Shown one piece after another: positions 54,271 through 63,980 of a stretch of DNA of 64,000 bases; within the stretch, counting starts at the first letter, position 1, and each line of letters begins with the position of its first letter. Source of the stretch: Psychrobacter sp. UBA5136 (lineage in GTDB: Bacteria > Pseudomonadota > Gammaproteobacteria > Pseudomonadales > Moraxellaceae); assembly GCF_002414005.1 (NCBI RefSeq), contig NZ_DHYG01000043.1, positions 33,703-97,702 of the forward strand, read 5' to 3'. Under the pieces are notes generated by a model. That model worked only from the letters and a program-made list of their open reading frames with translations, searched no databases and was not told the origin of the DNA. Position numbers and translations under genes: made by a program.

Positions 54271-54951
54271 ATGAATAATGATGGACGTATGACAGACCCT
54301 GACAACCGTGTAATCAATGATGACTATGTTGAAGTAGGCAATAGAGACCGTATTGTTGACGATAACGAACGTCGTGTGGCCGCAGTCGAACGTGATATCA
54401 ACGGCAATAGAGTTGTTGGTCATGAAAATGACAATATGGTAGGCGATCGCGATGCCATTGACCGCGATTCCGTAAAACATATGTCGAAAGAAAGTAAAGA
54501 AGATTTAAATGCCGATGCTATCACCGGTGAGCCAGGCTCACATCCACTCGGTACAGGCATTGGCGGTGTTGGCGGCGCAGCAGCAGGTGCGGCAATCGGT
54601 ACAATGGCAGGTCCACTAGGAACGTTAATTGGTGGTGCTATTGGCGCTATCGTTGGTGGCGGCGCAGGTCACGCAGCAGCAGAAGCGATTGATCCGACCC
54701 GCGAAGAAGCTTACTGGCGCGCGGAATATGCCAATACTGATTACTACAATCAAGACCGTGATTTTGACCGTGATTTACACCCAGCCTATGCTGTCGGTTA
54801 TGCCAATCGCGCGCGTTATCCAGCGGATGCCCGTTTTGAAGACCATGAGTCAGATCTAGAGCGCTCATGGAATGAAGTAAAAGGCGAATCGCGTATGGAA
54901 TGGAATGAAGCACGCCGCGCATCACGTGACGCATGGAACCGCGTATCTTAA
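54271..54951 (+). CDS. Glycine-zipper protein with charged flanks, unknown function
   Basis: A 226-residue protein. The first 90 residues are highly acidic and Asn/Asp/Arg-rich, with no signal peptide. A glycine-zipper segment follows at about 94-132 (GTGIGGVGGAAAGAAIGTMAG..., GGAIGAIVGGGAGHAAAEAIDPTREEAYW). The rest is hydrophilic with aromatic residues (WRAEYANTDYYNQDRDFDRD) and repeated charged W-containing motifs at the end (SWNEVKGESRMEWNEARRASRDAWNRVS). Similar proteins are abundant under stress in related bacteria, but the role is unknown. The last helix may form a coiled coil. Confidence 0.8.
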   Translation: MNNDGRMTDPDNRVINDDYVEVGNRDRIVDDNERRVAAVERDINGNRVVGHENDNMVGDRDAIDRDSVKHMSKESKEDLNADAITGEPGSHPLGTGIGGVGGAAAGAAIGTMAGPLGTLIGGAIGAIVGGGAGHAAAEAIDPTREEAYWRAEYANTDYYNQDRDFDRDLHPAYAVGYANRARYPADARFEDHESDLERSWNEVKGESRMEWNEARRASRDAWNRVS

Positions 54952-55084
54952 TAAATGATGATTTATAAGAATTATAGTTTGACAAAACATTCTGGCGAAA
55001 AGCTAAGGTATGATTAAGTTTCACTAATGATTTAATTAACCTAAGTAAGTAAATTATACGAAAGCTTACTCTCTCATTACTAGA

Positions 55085-55107
55085 GTTAGTTTGATTGTAG
55101 AACTAAC
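55085..55107. repeat. 7-bp inverted repeat, possible operator
   Basis: GTTAGTT (55085-55091) and AACTAAC (55101-55107) around 9 nt, with no T run after it. It lies before the terminator and could be a protein site or small hairpin. Confidence 0.4.
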
Positions 55108-55147
55108 CCTACAGATAGACGATTATAGCCAGATTTGTGTTATTTTA

Positions 55148-55179
55148 AAGCTTCCAAAGATATCTTTGGAGGCTTTTTT
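55148..55179 (+). terminator. Intrinsic terminator
   Basis: TCCAAAGATATCTTTGGA is a perfect 9-bp self-complementary core, extended by AAGC/GCTT with one mismatch and followed by six T residues. It probably ends the glycine-zipper transcript. Confidence 0.82.
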
Positions 55180-55270
55180 ACTGTATATTTTTATATATGA
55201 ATATAGGGTGTAAGCCGTCGCTAGTGAGAAGACAATTATCAAAAATAATAATTATAATAACAGGTAATTT

Positions 55271-56299
55271 ATGGTTAATAATGCTGAAGACAAAAGCCCT
55301 AAGCAGTTTTATATCGCAACAGCCAATTTACTTAATTTTGCCAATCCTAATCGAATTTATTACGAAAACGCGCCTGCTTACACCACTGATGAATATGAAC
55401 ACAAGCTGCGCGGTATTACCGATTTGTTGGCAAAGGCGCATGCTGATATCATCGCCGTCCAAGAAGTATGGGACAGTCATGCGCTCGAAGCGTTGGCAGT
55501 ATCGTTGGGCTTTAAGCCTGAGCATGTGGTGATTCCGCTGGCGAGCAATGATAGTGCAGACTCTTATACTCAAGGCAGGGGCGCGCAACACACGCCAGCC
55601 GTTGGTATTATCACGCGCTTTGAACAATTAGAAAGCAGTGTGTTGCAAGACGTAGAGCCAAAAGCGGTCATCGATATCCCTGATATCGGTCCTTATCAGC
55701 GCTTTAATCGTCCGCCGCTCGTGTTACGGGTGAATGCCTTTGGTCAGCCGATAACGATTGTCACCGCGCATTTAAAAAGTAAACGGGCTTTTTTCTTACG
55801 CGATGCAAATGGTCAGCTGCTAGAGGACATGGACGATCCAAATATACGTGTCCGTGCCAAACTGCGTAGCTTATGTATGCGCGCTGCCGAAGCCGCTTCT
55901 ATTCGTATGTCCATCATTGAGCGCTTGCATCATACGCGCGAGCCGTTGATTTTGTTGGGTGATATGAATGATGTCACAGGTAGCGTCACCACCCAACTGA
56001 TGAGTGAAACAGGCGAGGTCAATTATGATAAAAGCATGCGTGATGTTGCTTTATTTGACGCGGCTCGCATCCAAGCACGTTATGGTTGGATGAAAGATGT
56101 CGCTTATACGCACATTTATCAGGGTATGCCTGAAGTGATTGATCAGTTGTTTGTTTCTGAAGAGTTTTTACCTGATAGTAAGTTTTCGCTCGGTCAGGTT
56201 GAACGAGTTGACTATTTTAATGACCATTTAAAGTGGGATTATGCCGATAGAGTCATCGATCATGGTATCATAAGAGCGAAAATTAAACTTCACAATTAA
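55271..56299 (+). CDS. Endonuclease/exonuclease/phosphatase-family protein
   Basis: A 342-residue member of the EEP fold. The first metal ligands are in YIATANLLNF (Asn) and ADIIAVQEVWDSHA (Glu). Others are TIVTAHLKSKRAFF, then the catalytic LILLGDMNDVTGSVTTQLM (Asp/Asn) and VIDQLFVS and a C-terminal His in FNDHLKWDYADRVIDHGII. Substrates in this fold range from DNA to lipids and phosphoinositides. No signal peptide, so a cytoplasmic phosphodiesterase or nuclease is likely. Confidence 0.88.
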   Translation: MVNNAEDKSPKQFYIATANLLNFANPNRIYYENAPAYTTDEYEHKLRGITDLLAKAHADIIAVQEVWDSHALEALAVSLGFKPEHVVIPLASNDSADSYTQGRGAQHTPAVGIITRFEQLESSVLQDVEPKAVIDIPDIGPYQRFNRPPLVLRVNAFGQPITIVTAHLKSKRAFFLRDANGQLLEDMDDPNIRVRAKLRSLCMRAAEAASIRMSIIERLHHTREPLILLGDMNDVTGSVTTQLMSETGEVNYDKSMRDVALFDAARIQARYGWMKDVAYTHIYQGMPEVIDQLFVSEEFLPDSKFSLGQVERVDYFNDHLKWDYADRVIDHGIIRAKIKLHN

Positions 56300-56512
56300 C
56301 CCCGTTTACTTAGTAATTAGTGAGTTATTTTTTAACCTATTCATGTCCCTTGCTTGATAGTGTACAAGCGTTTATCATGCTTCTTCGTTGAGTGTAGTAG
56401 CGGTGCTATGAACCTAAATTGCTGGTTGATAGAAAATGGTCCTTCGATTTAGGACAAATACTATCCGATGAAGACTATATTTATAAAGATAGGGCGTAAC
56501 CTTAAGAGATTT

Positions 56513-57208
56513 ATGATGATTGAAAACAAAGACGACAAAATTGAAGATGTACTGGTAGATTCGGAGCTGGCAAAAAAGCTGGTGCCGAATAAATTTAAAT
56601 TTACCAGTCAGCAAGGTCGCGCACGCCGTCAAAAACTATTGATGGGCGCGAAAAAATTGAGTGAAACTCAAGCGATTAACGATATTACTTTAGCGGCTGT
56701 CTGCGAAGAAGCGGGCATTCCAAGAGCTTCTGCTTATCATTTTTTCCCAAATATCGAAGCGATATTTTTAGCGCTGCGTTTTTTAAATGCCATCGATATC
56801 TTAGAAGTGCTAACAACGGTTGAAACGGTTAATTATGATAGATGGCAAGCGTATTTGACCGCGTTGATTGAGCGCTGCGTGCAGATATTTGATGAAGACC
56901 AAACCAAAGCCAAACTGATTTATGACACCAATACGCCTGATTTTGAAGGGGACAGTTATGGTGAGCATATGGACAATCAAGTGGTGCAATTGGTATACAA
57001 ACGTCTCTCAGAGCGTTATGAGATGCCAAAGTTTGAAGATATTCAAGATGTACTATTGATTACTTTTAGTATCATTAATGCTATCTTTACGGTTTCTTAT
57101 CGCCGACATCAAAGCATTACTGATAAGTATCTGCAAGAAGCAAATACCGCATCTATCGCTTATCTGCGTTGCTACTTACCAGAAAAATTACCGCGTAAAA
57201 ATAACTAA
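56513..57208 (+). CDS. TetR-family transcriptional regulator
   Basis: A 231-residue regulator (246 if translated from the upstream ATG 56468). ATG 56513 is preferred because AAGAGA lies just before it. The helix-turn-helix is in INDITLAAVCEEAGIPRASAYHFFPNIEAIFLAL. Unlike most TetR proteins it has a 35-residue hydrophilic N-terminal arm. The ligand-binding half is not recognisable. A strong terminator lies about 45 bp after it. Confidence 0.88.
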   Translation: MMIENKDDKIEDVLVDSELAKKLVPNKFKFTSQQGRARRQKLLMGAKKLSETQAINDITLAAVCEEAGIPRASAYHFFPNIEAIFLALRFLNAIDILEVLTTVETVNYDRWQAYLTALIERCVQIFDEDQTKAKLIYDTNTPDFEGDSYGEHMDNQVVQLVYKRLSERYEMPKFEDIQDVLLITFSIINAIFTVSYRRHQSITDKYLQEANTASIAYLRCYLPEKLPRKNN

Positions 57209-57251
57209 TTTTATTGAGTTATTTTAAAGTATTAAGTCAGATAACAGTTGT

Positions 57252-57280
57252 AAAAAAGCCGACTCGATGTCGGCTTTTTT
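57252..57280. terminator. Bidirectional intrinsic terminator
   Basis: AGCCGAC (57257-57263) and GTCGGCT (57269-57275), with five A before and six T after, between the TetR gene and the convergent lipoprotein gene. Confidence 0.88.
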
Positions 57281-57321
57281 GTTGTGTGTTTTTATTGAAA
57301 TGGCTTGTTTGCTTGATGCGC

Positions 57322-58104
57322 CTAATTTTTATGAATAATCGGTAGCACTTGACCGCTACAAGTATCATCGCTTGAATCTAAAGGCGCGTATGCTTCATAA
57401 TAACGCACGATAAGTGCTTCTAAAGCGACGTTGGTTTTTGAGTCGTGAGCGTTAACGAAAGCCTCGCGCGCTTGCTCAAGCCAGCGATCTGCCATGCGAA
57501 AATGGCTGTTTGATGATTTTGCACCGCGCTCACATTGGTCGGCAGCCGCCCATATTAATGCCACTTCGCTAAAGGCAATTTCGCGTGGCGCGCTATTGGT
57601 ACCGCCGCTTTCTTTAAGAGCGTTTAGTGTTGCCCATAAATCAGGTCGCATGAGCGCAGAAGTCGACGGAATGTCTTCAATAAGCTCAAGCTCTTCAATT
57701 TTGTTATTTTTTAATGCTTCTAGAATAGTTTCGGCAGCGTGAGCAGCTTGCACGCCAGCGTCTGAGCGACTATTCATACTGTCTTTATGAGTGGCATAGT
57801 TTAGCCAAGCCTGAGCTTTGTAAGCAAAATACTGTTGCCGCGCGCTCATGCTTTTTTGTTGATAAGTTTGCAACTCGTTTAACATGCAATTCATAGCACG
57901 CTGCTGTGCGCTTTGAGCTTTAGAAGACGCTAGTGTTTCAGTATCGTTGCTGCTAAGGCAGTAGTTCGCCGTTTTTATTGTATCGGCTTTTGGCGCAGTG
58001 CTTGGCGTTGATGCACAAGAAACCGCTGATAATAGCATTGCAGCTGATAACGCAGTATATAAAGACTTTTTATAAATGGCTGCTTGAATGGCAGAGTGCG
58101 GCAT
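57322..58104 (-). CDS. Putative lipoprotein, unknown function
   Basis: A 260-residue exported protein. The N terminus (MPHSAIQAAIYKKSLYTALSAAMLLSAVSCAST) has a basic start, a hydrophobic core and a lipobox-like A-V-S-C at 27-30, so Cys30 is the likely lipidation site. The mature part is helical and Ala-rich with several Cys residues (C48 region, C73, C206 and C251 by rough count). No known domain recognised. Located 41 bp downstream of a secreted-type gene in the same direction, with which it is probably co-transcribed. Confidence 0.75.
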   Translation of the reverse strand: MPHSAIQAAIYKKSLYTALSAAMLLSAVSCASTPSTAPKADTIKTANYCLSSNDTETLASSKAQSAQQRAMNCMLNELQTYQQKSMSARQQYFAYKAQAWLNYATHKDSMNSRSDAGVQAAHAAETILEALKNNKIEELELIEDIPSTSALMRPDLWATLNALKESGGTNSAPREIAFSEVALIWAAADQCERGAKSSNSHFRMADRWLEQAREAFVNAHDSKTNVALEALIVRYYEAYAPLDSSDDTCSGQVLPIIHKN

Positions 58105-58145
58105 AGGATCAACCTTATAGTAAGGTAATAGGTGTATCGAAAAAG

Positions 58146-58610
58146 TCAGTTAACGATTGTATTTAACGATACGGTAGCAGTTTTTTTTGCCGGTAAGAAT
58201 TTAATATTCCAACGAACATAACGGTATTCAGAAAGAGGAGTTTTAATGACTTTACCAGCTAACTGACGCATTAACGGCATATCAGCATAGTTTTTTCCGT
58301 CTGTACTAGCCTGGGCGCTAATAGGATATGCCTCTCCAGTAAATGTCATGCTGGAAGGAATTGGTAGTGTAACAGTTAGGTCATTAATATCCTGCGCTAA
58401 AGTATTAGTATAAGTCGCTTTATACTGAATAATAGTTCCAGCTGACGCAGTTCTTACCGGTACATAAACTGTTTTGCCTCGTTCTTCCTTAACTACTTTA
58501 TTAGTAATTAACTCCATTTTTACTCCATTATTAGCAAAAGCTACATTGGATGAAGCTATAGAGAATAAAGCGGCTGATGAAATCATCTTTAAAAGACTAA
58601 GGCGCTTCAT
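58146..58610 (-). CDS. Exported DUF11-like repeat protein
   Basis: A 154-residue protein with a signal peptide (MKRLSLLKMISSAALFSIASSNVAFA, cleavage near AFA). The mature region resembles one DUF11-type beta-sandwich unit (GTIIQYKATYTNTLAQDINDLTVTLPIPSSMTFTGEA), a fold common in bacterial surface proteins. Only one unit is present, which is short for the family. The downstream gene encodes a lipoprotein. Confidence 0.75.
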   Translation of the reverse strand: MKRLSLLKMISSAALFSIASSNVAFANNGVKMELITNKVVKEERGKTVYVPVRTASAGTIIQYKATYTNTLAQDINDLTVTLPIPSSMTFTGEAYPISAQASTDGKNYADMPLMRQLAGKVIKTPLSEYRYVRWNIKFLPAKKTATVSLNTIVN

Positions 58611-59293
58611 AAAATGTTTCTTCCTTAATTCTCATGTCACCATTTACTCGCTTGTTGAGTTTAAATGCTCTTATTATCATCGAACACTATGTCATTCAAT
58701 CTTATATTAAGAATGAATGACATAGCATCTCAAGATTTTAATGATTATGATGTAATTCTAGAAAATTTGCTATTTAATTGTAAAATGCAAAGTATTTATA
58801 GTTTTATCTATTCCAAGTACGTTTAACGACTGGTAGATTTTTGTAATCCTGTTCTAGCTTTTTGACTTTTTTATAAGTAAGTTGCACTTAAAACTGTAAT
58901 AGGGAATCTCTAATCTGTCTACAAATATTCTTTTAATAACTAATCACTATTTATTTCAAAAATACTTGTCATTTCGGCATTTCTTCATAGCTATAAACAA
59001 ACTGTCAATAAATACATATAATAGAGTGTCATTATCATTTGATAATGATAGTCGCATAATGGCTGACGTTTAATTTACGACGATGCTTATTTACCCTTAT
59101 GCAAATGCACAGTGAGACACATTGTTTAGACTTATTATCATCGCCGCGAACGATATTGTAATGCTTAGATGCAGCAAGGAAGTTATAGGGAAGTCATCAA
59201 GCCAATCAATTGCTCATTAATACCCATACCACATTCTGATTTAATAACACCCTGTCATCATGCAGGACTGACTGATAAAAAGGATTAATTAAG
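58611..59293. other. 683-bp intergenic region upstream of aceE
   Basis: The largest gene-free stretch in the window and mostly AT-rich. It holds the promoters of the minus-strand exported genes and of the plus-strand aceEF operon. A palindrome at 59030-59047 is described separately. No coding sequence or RNA fold was convincing. Confidence 0.55.
59030..59047. promoter_or_regulatory. Palindrome in the aceE upstream region
   Basis: CATTATCA-TT-TGATAATG is a perfect 8-bp-arm palindrome, 246 bp before aceE. It is built from GATAAT-type hexamers as in Fur sites, but the arms are in the reverse order to the standard 7-1-7 Fur box. It may bind a regulator. Confidence 0.5.
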
Positions 59294-62107
59294 ATGAACT
59301 ATTATAAGGATGCTGATAGCACCGAAACCCAAGAATGGCTGGAAGCCTTTGAGTCCGTTATCAAACATGCCGATAAGGATCGGGCGCAGTTTTTATTAAA
59401 AGCGTTATACAACATGGCGGTACAAGAAGGGCTGCCATTTAACCGTCTCGATACCGCTTATATCAACACCATCGCCGTCGAAGATGAGCCAATGTACCCA
59501 GGCGATTTAACGATTGAGCGTAAGATTCGTGCTTTGATTCGCTACAATGCCTTGGCAATGGTCATGCGCGCCAATAAAAACGATGATGATTTAGGCGGTC
59601 ACTTAGCGACTTTCGCCTCAAGTGCGACCCTTTATGAAACCGGCTTTAACCATTTTTTCCGTGCGGCGAGCGACCATTTCGGTGGTGACATGATTTATTA
59701 TCAAGGTCACTCAGCACCCGGTATTTATGCGCGCTCTTATTTAGAAGGTCGTTTAAATGAGGAGCAGCTAGAAAACTTTCGCCGTGAAGTAGGGGGTAAA
59801 GGTCTTTCAAGCTATCCGCATCCGTACTTAATGCCAGATTATTGGCAGTTCCCAACCGTTTCAATGGGCTTGGGCCCGATTATGTCCATTTACCATGCGC
59901 ACGTGCACCGTTATATGGAAAACCGCGGCTTGCTAGAAAAAGAAGATCGCAAGATTTGGACCTTTTTGGGTGATGGTGAAACCGATGAGCCAGAAAGCTT
60001 AGGTGCCATCTCGCTTGCTGGTCGCGAGAAACTGGATAATTTAATTTGGGTAATTAACTGTAACTTGCAGCGTCTTGATGGCCCTGTGCGCGGTAACGGT
60101 AAGATTATTCAAGAGCTGGAGTCGGTATTCCGCGGTGCTGGCTGGCGCGTGATTAAAGTCATCTGGGGCGGCCAGTGGGATACCTTGTTAGATAAAGACG
60201 ACACTGGCGTGCTCAAATACCGGATGGAAGAGGTGGTCGACGGTGAATATCAGCTATATGAAGCGCGAACGCCTGAATTTACTCGTAAAGAGTTCTTTGG
60301 TAAATATCCAGAGTTAGAGGAGATGGCAAATGAGCTGTCCGACCATGATATCTCACGCTTAAACCGCGGCGGTCATGATCCTATGAAGGTTTATGCTGCT
60401 TTTAGTGAAGCCATGAAAACCAAAGGTCAGCCAACCGTTGTTTTGGTCAAAACCGTTAAAGGTTATGGTTTGTCTAACCAAGCGCAAGCGGTCAATAAAA
60501 CGCATCAAATCAAAAAACTTGACCATGAAGCCTTGATGTATTTCCGTGACCGCTTTGATTTGCCGTTTACCGATGAAGAGTTACAGACGCTGCCGTTTTA
60601 TCGTCCAAAAGAAGATTCGCTGGAGATGAAGTATCTAAAAGGTCGCCGCGAAGCCTTAGGTGGTCATCTGCCCAATCGCCGTAGTGGCCATATCCCGCTT
60701 AATATCCCAGAGTTGTCTATTTTTGATCGGGTGCTAAAAGGCAGTAATGGTAAAGAGCAATCGACCACCATGGTGTTTGTCCGTCTACTAGCAGCAATGT
60801 TAAAAAATAAAGACATTCAAGATCGCGTTGTGCCCATCGTTCCTGATGAGGCGCGTACCTTTGGTTTAGAAGGTATGTTCCGTCAATTGGGCATTTACTC
60901 GGCTTCTGGACAAAAATATACTCCTGAAGACAGCGAAGCTTTGATGGGTTATAAAGAGGCCATCGACGGTCATATGTTAGAAGAAGGGATTAACGAAGCG
61001 GGCGCGATGAGTACGTGGATTGCTCTGGCAACCAGTTACTCTGTTAATGCCTTGCCGATGATTCCGCTCTATATTTATTACTCTATGTTTGGCTTCCAGC
61101 GTGTTGGCGACTTGGCATGGGCAGCAGGTGATTGTCAGGCGCAAGGTTTCTTACTTGGCGCAACGGCTGGCCGCACCACGCTAAACGGCGAAGGCTTGCA
61201 GCATCAAGATGGTCATTCGCAGATTTTATTTAACGTTGTGCCAAACTGTGTGTCTTATGATCCATGTTTTGGTTACGAGCTGGCAGTGATTATGCACGAT
61301 GGTCTGCGCCGTATGTATGGCGAGGGCGAGCGCGTTTATTATTACTTGACCTTGATGAATGAAAATTACGAACAACCTGCCATGCCAGAGGGTGTGGAAG
61401 AAGGCATCAAGCGCGGTATGTACTTGTTAGAAGACAATGGCTCAAGCCAAGTTCAGCTATTAGGTTCAGGCGTTATTTTACGCGAAGTGCAAAAAGCGGC
61501 AAAAATCTTACAAGAAGAGTTTAATATCTCATCCAACGTTTGGAGCGTAACGAGCTTTAACGAGCTGACTCGCGACGGTATGGCCTGTGATGACTATAAT
61601 CGCCTGCATCCAATGGATGAAGAAGTGGTGCCATGGGTAACCGAACAGCTTGCCCCGCACGAAGGTATCGTCGTCGCGGCGACCGACTATATGCGCAATT
61701 ATCCAGAACAAATCCGCGCGTGGTTACCTGATAACCGTCCTTATACGACTTTGGGTACTGACGGTTATGGCCGCTCGGATACTCGTGAGCAATTACGTAG
61801 CTTCTTTCACGTCGATGCTGCGCACATTGTGGTTGCTACGCTTAAGCGCTTAGCCGATGAAGGTGAAGTTGAGATGCGTCTGGTCAAAGATGCGATTTCA
61901 AGCTTTGGTATCGAAGCGGATCAACCACCTGCATGGCAACAACAACCGCATTATGATCATTTCCCAGATGCGCCAGGCCCTGACAATGTACATCCGAACC
62001 CTGTGCCAGAGTTTGTCAGTGAAGATGATGACGAAATAAGTAGCGAAGGCCGCGCAGAAGATCCAGCCGATGCTGCCTTACTCAATGATGACGACGTCAA
62101 AGAATAG
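59294..62107 (+). CDS. aceE: Pyruvate dehydrogenase E1 component (homodimeric)
   Basis: Decarboxylates pyruvate with thiamine diphosphate and passes the acetyl group to E2. The 937 residues match the single-chain E1 type. TPP/Mg binding is in FLGDGETDEPESLG (about 226-239) with NLQRLDGPVRGNG. Also present are FYQGHSAPGIYAR-like YYQGHSAPGIYARSY near 141, DEARTFGLEGMFRQLGIYS and GRTTLNGEGLQHQDGHSQ. A C-terminal acidic tail of about 40 residues is extra. First gene of the aceEF operon, 38 bp before aceF. Confidence 0.98.
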   Translation: MNYYKDADSTETQEWLEAFESVIKHADKDRAQFLLKALYNMAVQEGLPFNRLDTAYINTIAVEDEPMYPGDLTIERKIRALIRYNALAMVMRANKNDDDLGGHLATFASSATLYETGFNHFFRAASDHFGGDMIYYQGHSAPGIYARSYLEGRLNEEQLENFRREVGGKGLSSYPHPYLMPDYWQFPTVSMGLGPIMSIYHAHVHRYMENRGLLEKEDRKIWTFLGDGETDEPESLGAISLAGREKLDNLIWVINCNLQRLDGPVRGNGKIIQELESVFRGAGWRVIKVIWGGQWDTLLDKDDTGVLKYRMEEVVDGEYQLYEARTPEFTRKEFFGKYPELEEMANELSDHDISRLNRGGHDPMKVYAAFSEAMKTKGQPTVVLVKTVKGYGLSNQAQAVNKTHQIKKLDHEALMYFRDRFDLPFTDEELQTLPFYRPKEDSLEMKYLKGRREALGGHLPNRRSGHIPLNIPELSIFDRVLKGSNGKEQSTTMVFVRLLAAMLKNKDIQDRVVPIVPDEARTFGLEGMFRQLGIYSASGQKYTPEDSEALMGYKEAIDGHMLEEGINEAGAMSTWIALATSYSVNALPMIPLYIYYSMFGFQRVGDLAWAAGDCQAQGFLLGATAGRTTLNGEGLQHQDGHSQILFNVVPNCVSYDPCFGYELAVIMHDGLRRMYGEGERVYYYLTLMNENYEQPAMPEGVEEGIKRGMYLLEDNGSSQVQLLGSGVILREVQKAAKILQEEFNISSNVWSVTSFNELTRDGMACDDYNRLHPMDEEVVPWVTEQLAPHEGIVVAATDYMRNYPEQIRAWLPDNRPYTTLGTDGYGRSDTREQLRSFFHVDAAHIVVATLKRLADEGEVEMRLVKDAISSFGIEADQPPAWQQQPHYDHFPDAPGPDNVHPNPVPEFVSEDDDEISSEGRAEDPADAALLNDDDVKE

Positions 62108-62145
62108 CCGAAAGACAAGGCAATATAATATAAGGAGAATTACGG

Positions 62146-63918
62146 ATGGACATTAAAGCCCCCGATTTGGGAGTCGATAGCGCCGAAGTCAGTGAGATTA
62201 TGGTCGAAGTTGGCGACGTTATTGCAAAAGATGACAATATTATTTTATTAGAATCTGACAAAGCCTCAGTAGAAGTACCAAGCTCGGCTGCCGGTAGAGT
62301 GACTAAAATTAGCGTGGCAGTTGGTGACCAAGTCAGCGAAGGCATGGTGCTTATTGAGCTTGAAAGCGAAGCAGATGCCGATAGCCAAAATGATAGTCAA
62401 AGCAATGATAAACAAAGCGCTGAGAAAGAAAGCACTGACAAACAAAATGCAGCGCAGGATAGTCAGCAAGCAGAGAAGCAAAACGATACTGATGCTAATG
62501 CAGCTGAGGCAAATACTTCTCAACCTGCAAAACAAGCAGGCGCGGAAATAGGAAAAGCAACGACGCACGCCTTGCCAGACTTAGGTGTTGATGAAGCGCA
62601 AGTGGCTGAGATTATGGTTAGTGTCGGCGATATGGTCACTGCTGATCAATCAATTTTGCTCATTGAGTCTGATAAAGCGTCGGTTGAAGTACCAGCGCCA
62701 GAAACAGGCAAGATTGAAAAAATCTTAGTACAAGCGGGCGATATGGTCGCTAATGGCCAAGATTTTATCGTCATCATTGGTGAAGGTGCAGATAGCGCCA
62801 GTAATAGTGCTAATGAGTCTGAATCTGACGATTCTGAGGCGCAAGAGTCAAAACCAGCTGAGTCAGATAAAAAAGCGGATTTAGACCAAAAAGCCAACAA
62901 ACAGACGACTGGCGAGCCTAAACAAGTCGCTAAATCTACGCCTAATACGAGCGCTGCAAATGATAAGCTGACCGAAGCACAAGTCAACGAAAAAATGGTT
63001 GATATCTATGCTGGTCCTGCTGTGCGAAAGCTTGCGCGTCAATTAGGCGTTGATATCACGCAAGTGAGGGGATCAGCGCTTAACGACCGTATCTTAAAAG
63101 AAGATTTGTTTGCCCATGTAAAAGACAGCTTGAGCAAACAAAAAGCGGCGCCTGCTAGCGGCAGTATGGCAAGCTCAAGCCTGCCAAGCTTACCCGATAT
63201 GAGTAATAGCGAGATATGGGGTGAGACCGAAGTACAAGACTTAAGCCGTCTACAAAAAGTCTCAATACCGCAGCTCAATTACAATACCTTGCTGCCGCAA
63301 GTGACGCAGTTTGACTTGTCTGACATCACCGAAACTGAAAAGCTGCGTGGTGAGCTCAAAGGTGGCATGAAAGCAGAAGGTATTGGCTTCACCATTTTAG
63401 CCTTTGTTGTCAAAGCAACCGCTTATGCGTTAACGCAGCATCCGCGTTTTAACAGTCATTTAAGTGACGATAATACCCAAATTATCTTACGTAAAAGCGT
63501 CAATATGGGCATTGCGGTCGCAACCGATGATGGCCTCATTGTCCCTGTTATCAAAAATGTGCAAGATAAAGGCCTAAAACAGATTGCCATTGAGATAGGC
63601 GAGCTTGCGGTGAAAGCGCGTGATAAGAAGCTGACCGCTAAAGAGTTGCAAGGCGCGAGCTTCACCATCTCTAGCCAAGGCAATCTAGGCGGTACGGCAT
63701 TTACGCCATTGGTAAATTGGCCGCAAGTGGGTATTTTAGGGGTGTCAGAAGCCAGCATGCAGCCGCGCTGGAATGCGAGTAAGCAAACCTTTGAGCCGCG
63801 TTTGATGTTGCCGCTATCATTGTCTTATGATCACCGCGTGATTAATGGCGCTGATGCCGCCGTATTTACCCGTTATATCGCAACTTTATTAGCAGATCCA
63901 CGCCGTATTTTGCTCTAG
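62146..63918 (+). CDS. aceF: Dihydrolipoamide acetyltransferase E2 (two lipoyl domains)
   Basis: The E2 core transfers acetyl from lipoyl to CoA. Two lipoyl domains are visible with lipoylated Lys at K39 and K177 (each in ESDKASVEVP). They are joined by long Ala/Gln/Ser/Asn/Lys linkers, and the E1/E3-binding segment reads YAGPAVRKLARQLGVD (about 288-303). The catalytic core ends with SYDHRVINGADAAVFTRYIATLLADP, with catalytic His about 563. Ends 82 bp before the window edge with a possible terminator; lpd is not visible. Confidence 0.97.
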   Translation: MDIKAPDLGVDSAEVSEIMVEVGDVIAKDDNIILLESDKASVEVPSSAAGRVTKISVAVGDQVSEGMVLIELESEADADSQNDSQSNDKQSAEKESTDKQNAAQDSQQAEKQNDTDANAAEANTSQPAKQAGAEIGKATTHALPDLGVDEAQVAEIMVSVGDMVTADQSILLIESDKASVEVPAPETGKIEKILVQAGDMVANGQDFIVIIGEGADSASNSANESESDDSEAQESKPAESDKKADLDQKANKQTTGEPKQVAKSTPNTSAANDKLTEAQVNEKMVDIYAGPAVRKLARQLGVDITQVRGSALNDRILKEDLFAHVKDSLSKQKAAPASGSMASSSLPSLPDMSNSEIWGETEVQDLSRLQKVSIPQLNYNTLLPQVTQFDLSDITETEKLRGELKGGMKAEGIGFTILAFVVKATAYALTQHPRFNSHLSDDNTQIILRKSVNMGIAVATDDGLIVPVIKNVQDKGLKQIAIEIGELAVKARDKKLTAKELQGASFTISSQGNLGGTAFTPLVNWPQVGILGVSEASMQPRWNASKQTFEPRLMLPLSLSYDHRVINGADAAVFTRYIATLLADPRRILL

Positions 63919-63951
63919 ATTTTATGGTTAAGTACGGTTAGATTTATTTAT

Positions 63952-63980
63952 AAAAAGACTGTCTACGGATGGTCTTTTTT
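63952..63980 (+). terminator. Possible intrinsic terminator of aceEF
   Basis: AAAAAGAC and GTCTTTTT (63952-63959 and 63972-63979) form an 8-bp stem around a 12-nt loop, ending in T residues. Confidence 0.6.

Larger units (their letters stand above)
54952..55270. other. 319-bp region after the glycine-zipper gene
   Basis: Holds an inverted repeat GTTAGTT/AACTAAC at 55085-55107 and an intrinsic terminator at 55148-55179. The remainder is AT-rich leader for the next gene. No gene found. Confidence 0.55.

Noticed and set aside
59030..59047. Fur box before aceE
   Set aside because: The arms are ordered ATTATCA-TT-TGATAAT, reverse to the standard 7-1-7 Fur site, and aceEF is not a typical Fur target.
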